NCBI GenBank assembly: GCA_017255395.1
Contig: JAFKDC010000007.1
Span: 1-64,000 of the forward strand
Source: Enemella evansiae
Lineage (GTDB): Bacteria > Pseudomonadota > Alphaproteobacteria > Rhodobacterales > Rhodobacteraceae
Direction: 5' to 3'
DNA length: 64,000 nucleotides
Shown here: piece after piece, positions 8,936 through 17,555 of the stretch
Position numbering within the stretch: position 1 is the stretch's first letter
Layout: each line of letters begins with the position of its first letter
Notes under the pieces: model-generated
Databases searched by the model: none
What the model was told of the DNA's origin: nothing
What the model saw: only the letters and a program-made list of their open reading frames with translations
Position numbers and translations under genes: made by a program

Positions 8936-11377
8936 CTAAAAAGGCACCCGCCAGCCACGCGGTTTCGCCTCGACCTGCGCCAGACCGGACTCTTCCAAAA
9001 GGCGCGTGACCTCTTCTTCCAGCAGACGTTCGTCCGCGGCGCCCCTGATCGGCACACGGCCCGGCTCCAGGAACAGGGGCGCGGCCAGCGGCGTGACGCG
9101 GCTCAGGGCCATGTGGTCGATCCGGCCTGCGATCCGGTCCTGCATCTCGCGGATACGGGCGAAATCCACCAGCCCGCGCATCGCCTCTTCGCGGGTGATC
9201 TGCATCAAGAGGTGGTCCGGGTCGTACTTCAGCAGCGTGTCGTACAGGATATCCGAGGACATGGTCGCCTGCCGCCCGCTCTTGCGCTGGCCGCCGGTCT
9301 GGCGCTCGATCAGCATGGCGATGGTGGCAGAGGCGCGAAAGGTCCGCTTCATCACCGCGTTGCCCGCCAGCCAGCCGTCGAGGCCGGCCTCCAGCGCCGC
9401 CGGGTCAAAAAGCGGCGCCGGGTCCGTCACCCGGTCCAGCCCCCAGATCAACGTGGCGTAATCGGTGGCGACAAAACCCATGGGCGCCAGCCCCATCTCT
9501 TCCATGCGCTTCGTCAGCAGTAGCCCCAGCGTCTGCTGCGCGTTTCGCCCGGCAAAGCCATAGGCCACCATCTGCTGCCGCCCGTCGTGCGGAAAGGTCT
9601 CGACCAGCAGCCGCCCGGGCTCCGGCAGGCGGCTGACCGCGCGCTGAAGCGCCAGCCACTCGGCGGTATGGGCGGGCAGTTCGGGCCAATGCTCCTGCCG
9701 GAACATCCGCAGGATGCGGTGCGACAACTGCGTCGAGGTGGCGAATTTGGTACCCATGAAGGTGGCGATCCTGGGCTTCTTCGCCGCGTCGCGCGAGACC
9801 TCAACCGTCAGTTCCCGCAGGCCCTCGTAGCGCACGATCTGCCCGCCGATCAGGAAGGTTTCGCCCTTGGTCAGGCTGGCCGCAAAGCCCTCTTCGATCT
9901 CGCCCAGCGGCGCGCCGCCGCGCCCGCGCCATTTCACCTTCAGCGTATCGGTGTCCTGAATGGTGCCGACGTTCTGCCTTATGCGCACCGCCGAGCGCGG
10001 ATCGCGCAACTGCCACAGCCCGTCCTCGCGCTGCTTCAGCCGCTGCCACTGGTCATAGGCGCGCAGGGCATAGCCGCCGGTGGCGCAGAAATTGAGGCAG
10101 GCGTCGAAGGAGGCGCGAGTCAGCCCGGCATAGGGTCCGGCGCTGGCCATCTCTGCGTAGAGGGCATCCGCGTCGAAGGGCCCCGAGGCGGCGGCGATCA
10201 GGATATGCTGGCACAGCACGTCACGCGGCCCCGGCCCGCGCGGGTCGCCGTCGAGGTCATGGGCCTTCACCGCCTCCAGCGCGGCGACGCATTCCACCAC
10301 CTCGAAGCGGTTGGCGGGCACCAGCAGCGCCTTGGAGGGTGCGTTGTAGCGGTGGTTCGCCCGCCCGATCCGCTGCACCAGCCGCTTGACGTTCTTCGGC
10401 GCGCCGATCTGGATCACGAGATCCACGTCGCCCCAGTCGATGCCAAGGTCCAGAGAGCCGGTGCAGACGATGGCGCGCAATTCTCCGCGCACCATGGCGG
10501 CCTCGACCTTCTCGCGCTGGCCCCGATCCAGAGAGCCATGGTGAATGCCGATGGGCAGGGCCTCTTCGTTGGCCAGCCAGAGGTTGTGAAAGAAGATCTC
10601 GGCCTGCGCGCGGGTATTGTGAAAGATCAGCGTGGTCTTGTGACGCTTCACCTCTTCCAGCACGGCGGGGATCGCATAGGCCGCGCCGCCCCCGGCCCAT
10701 GGCGGGGCCTGATCGGTTTCCAGCATGCGGATGTCCGGCTCCGGCCCCGGATCGGCGGTCAGGATCTCGCAGGCGTCGGGATGGCGCGCCAGCAGCGCGG
10801 CCACGGCCGCCGGGTCCTCGACCGTCGCCGACAGGCCGACCCGCCGCAGCCCCGGCGCCAGCGCCTGCAACCGCGCCAGCGCCAGCATCAACTGGTCGCC
10901 GCGCTTCGACTCGGCCAGCGCGTGGATCTCGTCCACCACCACCCGCTGCAGCCCGGCAAAGGTCCGCGCGGCATCCTCGTAAGAGGTCATCAGCGCCAGC
11001 GATTCCGGCGTCGTCAGCAGGATATGCGGCGGATCGGCCCGCTGCCGCCGCTTCTTGGCATAAGAGGTGTCGCCGGTGCGGTCCTCCACCCGGATCGGCA
11101 GGCCCGCCTCCTCGATAGGGATCAACAGGTTGCGCCGGATATCCGCCGCCAGCGCCTTCAGCGGGCTGACGTAAAGCGTGTGCAGACCGGGCCGCCCCCC
11201 CGCGGCCAGCTCGTTCAGCGTCGGCAGGAACCCCGCCAGCGTCTTGCCGCCCCCGGTGGGCGCGATCAACAACAGCGCCGACGCGCCCGCCCGCTCCAGC
11301 ATGGCGCGCTGATGGGGATGCACCGACCAGCCGCGCCGGTCGAACCATCCCTGCAAGGCTTCGGGCAGATCCGTCAT
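8936..11377 (-). CDS. ligase-associated DNA damage response DEXH-box helicase (Lhr-like)
   Basis: This 813-residue superfamily 2 helicase unwinds nucleic acid with ATP. Walker A APTGGGKT is at residues 40-47 and the DEIH box at 149-152; the second RecA domain carries QRIGRANHR near residue 330. The long C-terminal DUF4145/Lhr-type extension agrees with the ligase-associated helicase family, which usually neighbours an ATP-dependent DNA ligase, exonuclease and phosphoesterase. None of those partners is in this window on either side. The ATG at 11377 gives the family N-terminus (MTDLPEALQGWF). Confidence 0.88.
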   Translation of the reverse strand: MTDLPEALQGWFDRRGWSVHPHQRAMLERAGASALLLIAPTGGGKTLAGFLPTLNELAAGGRPGLHTLYVSPLKALAADIRRNLLIPIEEAGLPIRVEDRTGDTSYAKKRRQRADPPHILLTTPESLALMTSYEDAARTFAGLQRVVVDEIHALAESKRGDQLMLALARLQALAPGLRRVGLSATVEDPAAVAALLARHPDACEILTADPGPEPDIRMLETDQAPPWAGGGAAYAIPAVLEEVKRHKTTLIFHNTRAQAEIFFHNLWLANEEALPIGIHHGSLDRGQREKVEAAMVRGELRAIVCTGSLDLGIDWGDVDLVIQIGAPKNVKRLVQRIGRANHRYNAPSKALLVPANRFEVVECVAALEAVKAHDLDGDPRGPGPRDVLCQHILIAAASGPFDADALYAEMASAGPYAGLTRASFDACLNFCATGGYALRAYDQWQRLKQREDGLWQLRDPRSAVRIRQNVGTIQDTDTLKVKWRGRGGAPLGEIEEGFAASLTKGETFLIGGQIVRYEGLRELTVEVSRDAAKKPRIATFMGTKFATSTQLSHRILRMFRQEHWPELPAHTAEWLALQRAVSRLPEPGRLLVETFPHDGRQQMVAYGFAGRNAQQTLGLLLTKRMEEMGLAPMGFVATDYATLIWGLDRVTDPAPLFDPAALEAGLDGWLAGNAVMKRTFRASATIAMLIERQTGGQRKSGRQATMSSDILYDTLLKYDPDHLLMQITREEAMRGLVDFARIREMQDRIAGRIDHMALSRVTPLAAPLFLEPGRVPIRGAADERLLEEEVTRLLEESGLAQVEAKPRGWRVPF

Positions 11378-11499
11378 CGCCCTGACATAACGCGGCCCGA
11401 ACAAAAGGAAAACGCCTCGCGCCCCACCGCGCCGCAAAGGCGCCGCTGGCCCTCTCTCCCCCTCCCGCTCAACAAACCCGCTCGATCAAATCCCCCCTG

Positions 11500-11532
11500 C
11501 TTCTCTGGTCGTCCAAATACCTCGGGGTGAGG
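11500..11532 (-). repeat. 3'-end element, copy 1
   Basis: Read on the minus strand this contains GAGGTATTTGGAC followed by CCAGAGAAG. It starts 43 bp after the aldo/keto reductase stop codon, in the same sense as that gene, directly behind a strong hairpin. Five relatives occur at 34070, 48869, 50861, 56043 and 62297. Confidence 0.65.
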
Positions 11533-11573
11533 CCCGCAGGGCCGGGTGCGATGATCCGGCCCGGCCCTGCGGG
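11533..11573 (-). terminator. strong hairpin after the aldo/keto reductase gene
   Basis: A perfect 14-bp G+C-rich stem (CCCGCAGGGCCGGG / CCCGGCCCTGCGGG) with a 13-base loop begins one base after the stop codon. There is no T tract, so it may act as an RNA 3'-end stabiliser or a rho-assisted terminator. Confidence 0.6.
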
Positions 11574-11574
11574 T

Positions 11575-12507
11575 TCAGCGTTCCTCGAGCCGGTCTGTCG
11601 CGGGGGGCGGCGTCGGGCTGAGGGCCGAGAGGCGGTCGTAGAGTGCATCGTCCATCGCGTAGCGCATGCCCTCCAGCGAGGGGCGGAGCTGCTCGACCGA
11701 GCGGGCCGATAGGATCGGGTGCGGCTGCGCGGGATGGCGGGCGGCCCAGGCCACGGCCAGCGTGGCGGCGTGGGTGCCCGTTTCCCGCGCAACGTTTTCC
11801 AGCGCGGCGGCGGTGTCGAACATGCTGCCCTCGCTGTAGCGGCGGGCGTATTGGTCGTTTTCGGTCAGGCGCCCGGTTTCGCCGCGCGCGTATTTTCCGC
11901 TGAGCAGACCGCCGCCCAGCGGAGAATAGGGCACCGGCACGATGCCCTCCGAGGCGCACATCGGCAGGATCTCGACCTCGGCCTGCCGTTTCACCAAGTT
12001 GTACATTGGCTGGATCGCGTCGATCCGGGTGCCGAAGCTGGCCGCCACCGCCTGCGCCTTCATCACCTGCCAGGCGGCGTAGTTCGACACGCCGATGTAG
12101 CGGATCTTCCCCGCCTGCTGAAGTTCCGCGAGGGTCTGGAAGGTCTCTTCGAGCGGTGTCCCTTCGTGCCAGCGGTGCATGTAGAACAGGTCGACCACCT
12201 CCATGTCCAGCCGCTTGCGGCTGCCCTCGAAGCTGTCGAGAATACCCGCGCGGGTGCCGCCACCGGCCATGTTCGCCTTGGTGGCGATAAAGAGATCCTC
12301 GCGCGCCTCGGTTGCGACGAAGCGGCCCAGCAGCGTCTCGGCGGCGCCATCCGTGTAGACATAGGCGCTGTCGAAGTGGCTGAGACCGGCGGCGCGGCAG
12401 GCGTCGTAGAGCGCGCGGCTGGCGGTCTCGTCGGCCTTGCCGCCGAACTGCATCGTGCCGAAGGCGAAGCGGGCGGGCGTGGCGCCCGAGAGCGTGGTCA
12501 TGGTCAT
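11575..12507 (-). CDS. aldo/keto reductase
   Basis: This 310-residue (beta/alpha)8-barrel oxidoreductase uses NADPH to reduce carbonyls. The catalytic tetrad is visible as Asp46, Tyr51, Lys78 and His111, and SNYAAWQ near residue 155 marks the substrate/cofactor rim. The start at 12507 (MTMTTLSG) fits the family; the second ATG at 12501 is equally possible. It faces away from the reductase operon starting at 12839 and could share its 330-bp control region, but no site clearly belongs to it. Its link to the neighbouring catabolic genes is only positional. Confidence 0.88.
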   Translation of the reverse strand: MTMTTLSGATPARFAFGTMQFGGKADETASRALYDACRAAGLSHFDSAYVYTDGAAETLLGRFVATEAREDLFIATKANMAGGGTRAGILDSFEGSRKRLDMEVVDLFYMHRWHEGTPLEETFQTLAELQQAGKIRYIGVSNYAAWQVMKAQAVAASFGTRIDAIQPMYNLVKRQAEVEILPMCASEGIVPVPYSPLGGGLLSGKYARGETGRLTENDQYARRYSEGSMFDTAAALENVARETGTHAATLAVAWAARHPAQPHPILSARSVEQLRPSLEGMRYAMDDALYDRLSALSPTPPPATDRLEER

Positions 12508-12755
12508 GGCCCGGACGGTGGCACGGATCGGGGCAGAGAAAAAGGGCTGACATCTCACGGGGCGCCCGGCACAGCCCCTGGATAGAAGCCTGTGCCGCTC
12601 TCGCGGATATTGCACATTACCGGCGCGCCCTACCCCAGCCTGCGGACGCGGCGCCGGTTGGCGGCGGCGCGGATCACCCTCGGCCCTGCTGCACAGGCTG
12701 CCGAAACTTTCACCGCCGGGCGGATCGCGATCCCCCCCTTGCCTGCGCAAACCTG

Positions 12756-12796
12756 TTGACTCGCCGCCCTGCCCCGTGCGTTCGTATACAAACGAA
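12756..12796 (+). promoter_or_regulatory. candidate promoter and operator copy 2 of the catabolic operon
   Basis: TTGACT at 12756-12761 is a good -35. The operator TTCGTATACAAACGAA (12781-12796) overlaps the expected -10 and start region. It matches the site at 8305-8320 at 13 of 16 bases, which implies one regulator controls both arms. The rest of the gap 12508-12838 shows no gene. Confidence 0.6.
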
Positions 12797-12838
12797 TATT
12801 TCCCGCGCGTCACGCCACCCCGCACCGGAGCCAGGTCC

Positions 12839-14347
12839 TTGAGCGACACGACGAGCCCCCGCGCCGAGCGCATCGCCCCCGGCGAGAAGATCCGCTGCGA
12901 TGCCTGCCCTGTCATGTGCTACATCGCCGAGGGCCGGGCGGGCGCCTGCGACCGCTACGCCAACGAGGGCGGAGAACTGGTCCGGCTCGACCCGCTGACG
13001 ATCCTCGAAAACCGCGCCGATGCGCCGCTGGTGCCCTTCCTCGACCGCGAGTGGGACGGCGAGATCGTCTCGGGCGAGGACACCTTCATCACCGCCATCG
13101 GATCGGGCACCACCTATCCGGACTACAAGCCCGCGCCCTTCATCGTCTCGGCCCGCGTGGCGGATGCCGACATGATCACCGTCGTGACCGAGGGCATCTT
13201 CAGCTATTGCGGCGCCAAGGTGAAGATCGACACCGACCGGCACCTCGGCAGCGAATGCGCGCCCGTACGCAGCGCCGGAGAGGTCATCGGCCATGTCACC
13301 ACCTCGGAATACGGCTCTCAGATGCTGTCGCTGGGCGGCGTGCATCACCTGACCGGCGGATCGAAGAAAGAGGGGCGCGAGACCTGCGCCGCCCTGCTGG
13401 CGCTCTGCAATGGCGAAGAGGTCGCGCTGACCATCGACGGCGGGGCCGAGTTGCAGGTCACCGCCGGACAGGCGCCACTGGTGAACGGCCAGCGCGAGGA
13501 ACGGATGCGCGTGGGCTGCGGCTCTGCCACCGTGGGCATGTTCGCGGCGCAATGGCAGGGGCTGGTGGACGAGGTGGTGGTGGTGGACGACCACATCACC
13601 GGCGTCATGTCGGAACACCAGGCCGGCAAGGTCATCGGCTGGGCGCCTTCAGGCATCCGCATCAAGGGGCGGCGGTCGACGCCGGGGCGCTACTTTCAGG
13701 TGGCCGAGCCGGGGACGGGCTGGGGCGGGACGGACCTGACCGATCCGCTGGCGATCCTCGACGACTGGCAGGAAAAGAAGGGCGCGCGCCCCGGGCTGTC
13801 GCTGCTGATGGTCTCGACCACCGGCGAGCATGCGGCCTATTTCGAACTCGACGAGGCCCTGCGCCCGGTGCAGCAGGAGATGCCCGAGCGCCTGCTGCCC
13901 TCGGTCCGCCGGATCGAGGAGAACTGCGAGCCCTCGCAGGCCTCGGTGCTGTTCATGGCGGGCGCGGGCGGCTCTCTGCGGTCGGGCGTGACCGAGAACC
14001 CGGTCTCGCTGACCCGTTCGGTGCAGTCGCGGCTGACGCGCGTGACCTGCGGCGGCGCGCCGGTCTTCATGTGGCCGGGCGGTGGAATCACCTTCATGGC
14101 GGACGTGACGCAGATGCCCAGGAACGCCTTCGGCTACGTGCCCACGCCTGCGCTGGTGGCCCCCATCGAGTTCACCATGCCCGCCGCCGACTACGCGGCC
14201 CTGGGCGGCCACATGGACTACGTCATGCCGCTGACCGAGGCGCTGAAGGGCGCCAAGGGGCGGCAGAACGACCACCGCCTGTCCGGGCAGCGCAGCGAGA
14301 CACCGCGCCCCGGCCTGCCATGGCCCGGCAAGCGGGGCGCATCGTGA
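12839..14347 (+). CDS. 6-hydroxynicotinate reductase-like iron-sulfur protein
   Basis: This 502-residue protein resembles 6-hydroxynicotinate reductase (Hnr), which in anaerobic nicotinate breakdown saturates the pyridone ring to 1,4,5,6-tetrahydro-6-oxonicotinate using ferredoxin-type electrons. An N-terminal Fe-S motif CDACPVMC with a further Cys is formed by Cys20, 23, 27 and 37; more cysteines occur at FSYCGAK and SECAPV. The start is taken as TTG at 12839: it has GGAG 8 bases upstream, while the in-frame ATG at 12776 precedes and overlaps the operator. It leads the plus-strand operon and overlaps the next gene by 4 bp. Related proteins occur in aerobic Rhodobacteraceae, where the true substrate is not established. 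Confidence 0.78.
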   Translation: MSDTTSPRAERIAPGEKIRCDACPVMCYIAEGRAGACDRYANEGGELVRLDPLTILENRADAPLVPFLDREWDGEIVSGEDTFITAIGSGTTYPDYKPAPFIVSARVADADMITVVTEGIFSYCGAKVKIDTDRHLGSECAPVRSAGEVIGHVTTSEYGSQMLSLGGVHHLTGGSKKEGRETCAALLALCNGEEVALTIDGGAELQVTAGQAPLVNGQREERMRVGCGSATVGMFAAQWQGLVDEVVVVDDHITGVMSEHQAGKVIGWAPSGIRIKGRRSTPGRYFQVAEPGTGWGGTDLTDPLAILDDWQEKKGARPGLSLLMVSTTGEHAAYFELDEALRPVQQEMPERLLPSVRRIEENCEPSQASVLFMAGAGGSLRSGVTENPVSLTRSVQSRLTRVTCGGAPVFMWPGGGITFMADVTQMPRNAFGYVPTPALVAPIEFTMPAADYAALGGHMDYVMPLTEALKGAKGRQNDHRLSGQRSETPRPGLPWPGKRGAS

Positions 14348-15255
14348 GGGGCGGAGAAGGCCGGTCGACCGGCCTTCCCCCGGAACGCCCGCAGGCGCAT
14401 CTGACGCAGGACGGACGGCTGCGGCTGACCCATGGCCCCATCGACGTGATCGTGACGGCAGAGGGGGGTGCGAAGGCCGTTCGAACGGCCTTCCACCGCG
14501 CGGCAGAGACGTTCCAGCCCCTGTTGAGCGATCTCGTGGCAGAACTGCCGCGCCTGCGCTCGGCCACCGGGCCGCTGCCCCGGGGCGTCGTCGCGCAGCA
14601 TATGACCCGCGCCACCGCGCCCTTCGCGCCCGCCTTCGTCACACCCATGGCCGCCGTCGCCGGGGCCGTGGCGGATCACCTGCTGGCCGCGATCCTGACG
14701 CCCGGCCACGGCCTCGACAGCCTCACCGTCAACAACGGCGGGGACATCGCGCTTTGGTCCCGGACCCGCCCGCTGACCGCCGCGATCTGCGACGATCCCG
14801 CCAAGGGCACCCTGCCCGCCCGCGTCTCCATCGCGCCGGGACAGGGGATCGGCGGCCTCGCCACCTCGGGGCGGCACGGGCGCTCGCATTCGCTGGGCAT
14901 CGCCGATGCCGTGACCGTCCTCGCCCGCGATGCCGCCACGGCCGATGCTGCCGCCACGCTCATCGCCAATGCCACCGACCTGCCCGGCCACCCCGCCATC
15001 ACGCGCAGCCCGGCCTGCGACCTCGCTCCCGACAGCGATCTTGGCGCGCGCCGCGTGACCACGGCGGTCGGCCTGCTCTCAGCCACCGAGAGCGCCCGCG
15101 CCCTCGCGACCGGCGCGGAACTCGCAGAAACCTACGCCCGCCGCGGCCTGATCGCCGCCGCCTTCCTCAGCCTAAACGACAGCGCCCGGACGGTGGGAGG
15201 AGCCGCCCTCGCGGCCCCGTCCGATGCGCCCCAAAGGGAGCCACTCCATGCCTGA
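14344..15255 (+). CDS. UPF0280 family (ApbE-like fold) protein
   Basis: This 303-residue protein belongs to UPF0280, whose fold is related to the ApbE flavin transferase; its activity is unknown. The conserved LTHGPIDVIV core lies near residue 30 and SLTVNNGGDIAL near residue 125. The GTG at 14344 overlaps the preceding stop as GTGA. Two perfect 22-bp palindromes (14356-14377 and 14472-14493) lie inside its coding sequence, the second within the conserved region. ApbE relatives attach FMN covalently, so it may equip the adjacent reductase with a flavin; this is inference from fold and context. Confidence 0.8.
   Translation: MRGGEGRSTGLPPERPQAHLTQDGRLRLTHGPIDVIVTAEGGAKAVRTAFHRAAETFQPLLSDLVAELPRLRSATGPLPRGVVAQHMTRATAPFAPAFVTPMAAVAGAVADHLLAAILTPGHGLDSLTVNNGGDIALWSRTRPLTAAICDDPAKGTLPARVSIAPGQGIGGLATSGRHGRSHSLGIADAVTVLARDAATADAAATLIANATDLPGHPAITRSPACDLAPDSDLGARRVTTAVGLLSATESARALATGAELAETYARRGLIAAAFLSLNDSARTVGGAALAAPSDAPQREPLHA
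14356..14493. repeat. pair of 22-bp perfect palindromes inside a gene
   Basis: GAAGGCC-N8-GGCCTTC occurs at 14356-14377 (core GTCGAC) and 14472-14493 (core TTCGAA), each perfectly self-complementary over 22 bases, 116 bp apart. Both are read through in frame by the UPF0280 gene. A similar palindrome is at 37897-37916. Confidence 0.8.
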
Positions 15256-15832
15256 ACCGCAGATCCGCAAGACCGCGATCCTGACAGAGACCATCTGGCA
15301 CGAGGGCGGCCCGAAGGCCGACACGCCTCAGCGCCGCGCCGCCATGATGACGGTGATCGCCAACCCCTTCGCGGGCCGCTACGTCGAGGACATCGCGGGC
15401 TTCATGGAAGACCTCAAGCCGCTCGGCGCGCAGATGGCACAGGACCTGATCGACGCGCTCGGCGGCGACGCCGAGGCCGTCGAGGGCTACGGCAAGGGCG
15501 CCATCGTCGGCACCAATGGCGAGATCGAACACGGCGCGCTCTGGCACGTCCCGGGCGGCTACGCCATGCGCGACAAGATCGCCGAGAGCATGGCCATCGT
15601 GCCCTCCACCAAGAAGGTCGGCGCCCCGGGCGCGCGGCTCGACGTGCCGATCACCCACACCAACGCCTCTTACGTGCGCTCGCATTTCGATGCCATGGAG
15701 GTGGGCCTCTCCGACGCGCCCAAGGCCGACGAGATCATGCTGGTTCTGGTCATGACCACCGGCCCGCGCGTCCATGCCCGCGTCGGCGGCCTGAAAGCCG
15801 AGGACGTCAAGGGCGAGGACGGCTTGCGGTGA
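15248..15832 (+). CDS. amino acid synthesis (DUF1185) family protein, copy 1
   Basis: This 194-residue protein is a PF06684 (DUF1185, amino acid synthesis) member. A solved family member has a chorismate-mutase-like fold, but no reaction is known. Conserved blocks are VIANPFAGRYVED near residue 35, VEGYGKGAIVG near residue 78 and VPSTKKVGAPGARLDVP near residue 118. The ATG at 15248 has AAGGGAG 9 bases upstream. It overlaps the UPF0280 gene by 8 bp and the second DUF1185 gene by 4 bp, so the paralogues are probably made in equal amounts and may form a hetero-oligomer. Confidence 0.88.
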   Translation: MPEPQIRKTAILTETIWHEGGPKADTPQRRAAMMTVIANPFAGRYVEDIAGFMEDLKPLGAQMAQDLIDALGGDAEAVEGYGKGAIVGTNGEIEHGALWHVPGGYAMRDKIAESMAIVPSTKKVGAPGARLDVPITHTNASYVRSHFDAMEVGLSDAPKADEIMLVLVMTTGPRVHARVGGLKAEDVKGEDGLR

Positions 15833-16404
15833 AGCTGCGGCGGCTGATCACCCTCGTCGAGGAGGTGCGGACCGAGATGGGCCGCCCCGTCCCGCCGTCG
15901 CGGCGCGCCTTGGCGGCGGCGGTGATCGCCAACCCCTTCGCCGGGCGCTATGCCGAGGACCTCTCGGACCTGATCGAGACCGGCGCCACGCTGGGCGATC
16001 TGCTGGGACAGGAGGCGCTGGCCGCGCTGGGATGCGCCCCCGAGGCCGTCGAGGGCTACGGCAAGGCAGCCCTCATCGGCGAAGCCGGGGAACTGGAACA
16101 CGGCGCCGCCCTGCTCCACCCCTCCCTCGGCGCGCCGCTGCGCGCGGTGATCGGCGGCGGCAAGGCGCTGGTGCCCTCCTCCAAGGCCATGGGCGGGCCC
16201 GGCTGCGTGCTCGACGTACCGCTGGGCCACAAGGATGCCGCCTATGTACGCAGCCACTTCGACGGCATGCGCCTGCAATTGAACGACGCCCCCCGCGCGT
16301 CAGAGATCGTGGTGGCCGTGGCGCTGCAACAGACCGGCCGCCCCAACCCGCGCGTGGGCGGGCTGACCCACGCGGAAATTACCGGCGCGGACGGGCTGCG
16401 CTAA
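15829..16404 (+). CDS. amino acid synthesis (DUF1185) family protein, copy 2
   Basis: This 191-residue paralogue of the preceding gene shares its landmarks in the same order: VIANPFAGRYAED near residue 33, VEGYGKAALIG, VPSSKAMGGPGCVLDVP and AYVRSHFDGM. The GTG start at 15829 overlaps the upstream stop as GTGA. It is more divergent at the N-terminus. Tandem retention of two diverged copies in one operon suggests they make different subunits or act on successive intermediates. Confidence 0.88.
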   Translation: MKLRRLITLVEEVRTEMGRPVPPSRRALAAAVIANPFAGRYAEDLSDLIETGATLGDLLGQEALAALGCAPEAVEGYGKAALIGEAGELEHGAALLHPSLGAPLRAVIGGGKALVPSSKAMGGPGCVLDVPLGHKDAAYVRSHFDGMRLQLNDAPRASEIVVAVALQQTGRPNPRVGGLTHAEITGADGLR

Positions 16405-16419
16405 GACAGGAGAAGCACC

Positions 16420-17493
16420 ATGACGCAATTCGTGAGAAACGCCTGGTACGTCGCCGCATGGTCGAGCGAGATCGACGACCAGCTGCGCCGCTTCACCATC
16501 CTCGGGGATCACATCGTGATCTTCCGCAAGACCGACGGCACCATAGCCGCGCTGGAGGACCGCTGCCCGCACCGCCTGCTGCCTCTCAGCAAGGGCAAGC
16601 GCATCGGCGACACGGTGCAATGCGGTTACCACGGGCTGACCTTCGACGCCTCGACGGGCATGTGCACCCGCGTCCCGGGTCAGACCAACCTACCCAAATC
16701 CGCCTATGTCGAGCGCTACCCGACAGAGGAACGCCATGGCATTGTCTGGATCTGGATGGGCGAGGCCGCCAAGGCCGACCCGTCGAAGATCTTCGACATG
16801 CCCGAGTTCACCGCGCCCGGCTGGGCCGTCCACCTTGGCGACGCGCTGCACCTGAAATCGAACTACCTCAACGTGGCCGAGAACCTCGTCGACCCCGCGC
16901 ATATCTCGTTTGTCCACCCGACCACACTGGGCAGCAGCGCGTCCGAGAACGTGCCTGTGCATGTCTCGACCGAGGGCGAGGCCATCGTCGCATGGCGCTG
17001 GATCCGCGACGCGCCGCCGGTGGGCTTCTTCAAGGCCGTGGGCGACTTCCCCGGCAACGTCGACCGCTGGCACTATTACTACCTCTACACGCCCTGCACC
17101 GCCGTCATCGACTTCGGCAGCATCGACGTGGCCGAGAACTGTGCCGAAGAGGACCGTGACAAGGGTATGCGCATCTTCGCGCTGCACTTCCTGACGCCGG
17201 TCACGGAAACCCACACCATCGACCGCTGGGCGCATATCCGCAATTCCGCGCTGGACGACGACGAGGCGGCCGCGCGCATGGACGTGATGTTCCGCAAGGC
17301 CTTCGCAGAGGATCAGAAGATCCTCGAAGCCGTGCAGGAAGAGGAACTGCGCCCGCAAAAACGCCGCCCCCTGCGCATCGCCATCGACAAGGGCCCGCTT
17401 GTCTACCGCAAGCGCATCAACGACCTTCTGGAACTGGAACGGACCGAGGACATCGCCTCGGACCCCTCACCGGCTTTCGTTTACCACGATTAA
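16420..17493 (+). CDS. Rieske 2Fe-2S aromatic ring-hydroxylating / O-demethylase type oxygenase
   Basis: This 357-residue protein is the oxygenase component of a Rieske non-heme iron system (vanillate demethylase VanA-like). The Rieske cluster ligands are Cys49-Pro-His51 and Cys68-x2-His71. The mononuclear iron site follows as Asp158, His161 and His166 in the segment NLVDPAHISFVH. It opens or demethylates ring substrates using O2 and electrons from a reductase; no reductase gene is present in the window, so it must borrow one. It lies 15 bp behind the DUF1185 pair and just before the transporter genes, inside the same operon. Confidence 0.9.
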   Translation: MTQFVRNAWYVAAWSSEIDDQLRRFTILGDHIVIFRKTDGTIAALEDRCPHRLLPLSKGKRIGDTVQCGYHGLTFDASTGMCTRVPGQTNLPKSAYVERYPTEERHGIVWIWMGEAAKADPSKIFDMPEFTAPGWAVHLGDALHLKSNYLNVAENLVDPAHISFVHPTTLGSSASENVPVHVSTEGEAIVAWRWIRDAPPVGFFKAVGDFPGNVDRWHYYYLYTPCTAVIDFGSIDVAENCAEEDRDKGMRIFALHFLTPVTETHTIDRWAHIRNSALDDDEAAARMDVMFRKAFAEDQKILEAVQEEELRPQKRRPLRIAIDKGPLVYRKRINDLLELERTEDIASDPSPAFVYHD

Positions 17494-17555
17494 GCGGCAC
17501 AAAAGACCGCAAAACCCGGGGTCAGCGCACCCCCCCAACAGGAGAGACGACGGAC

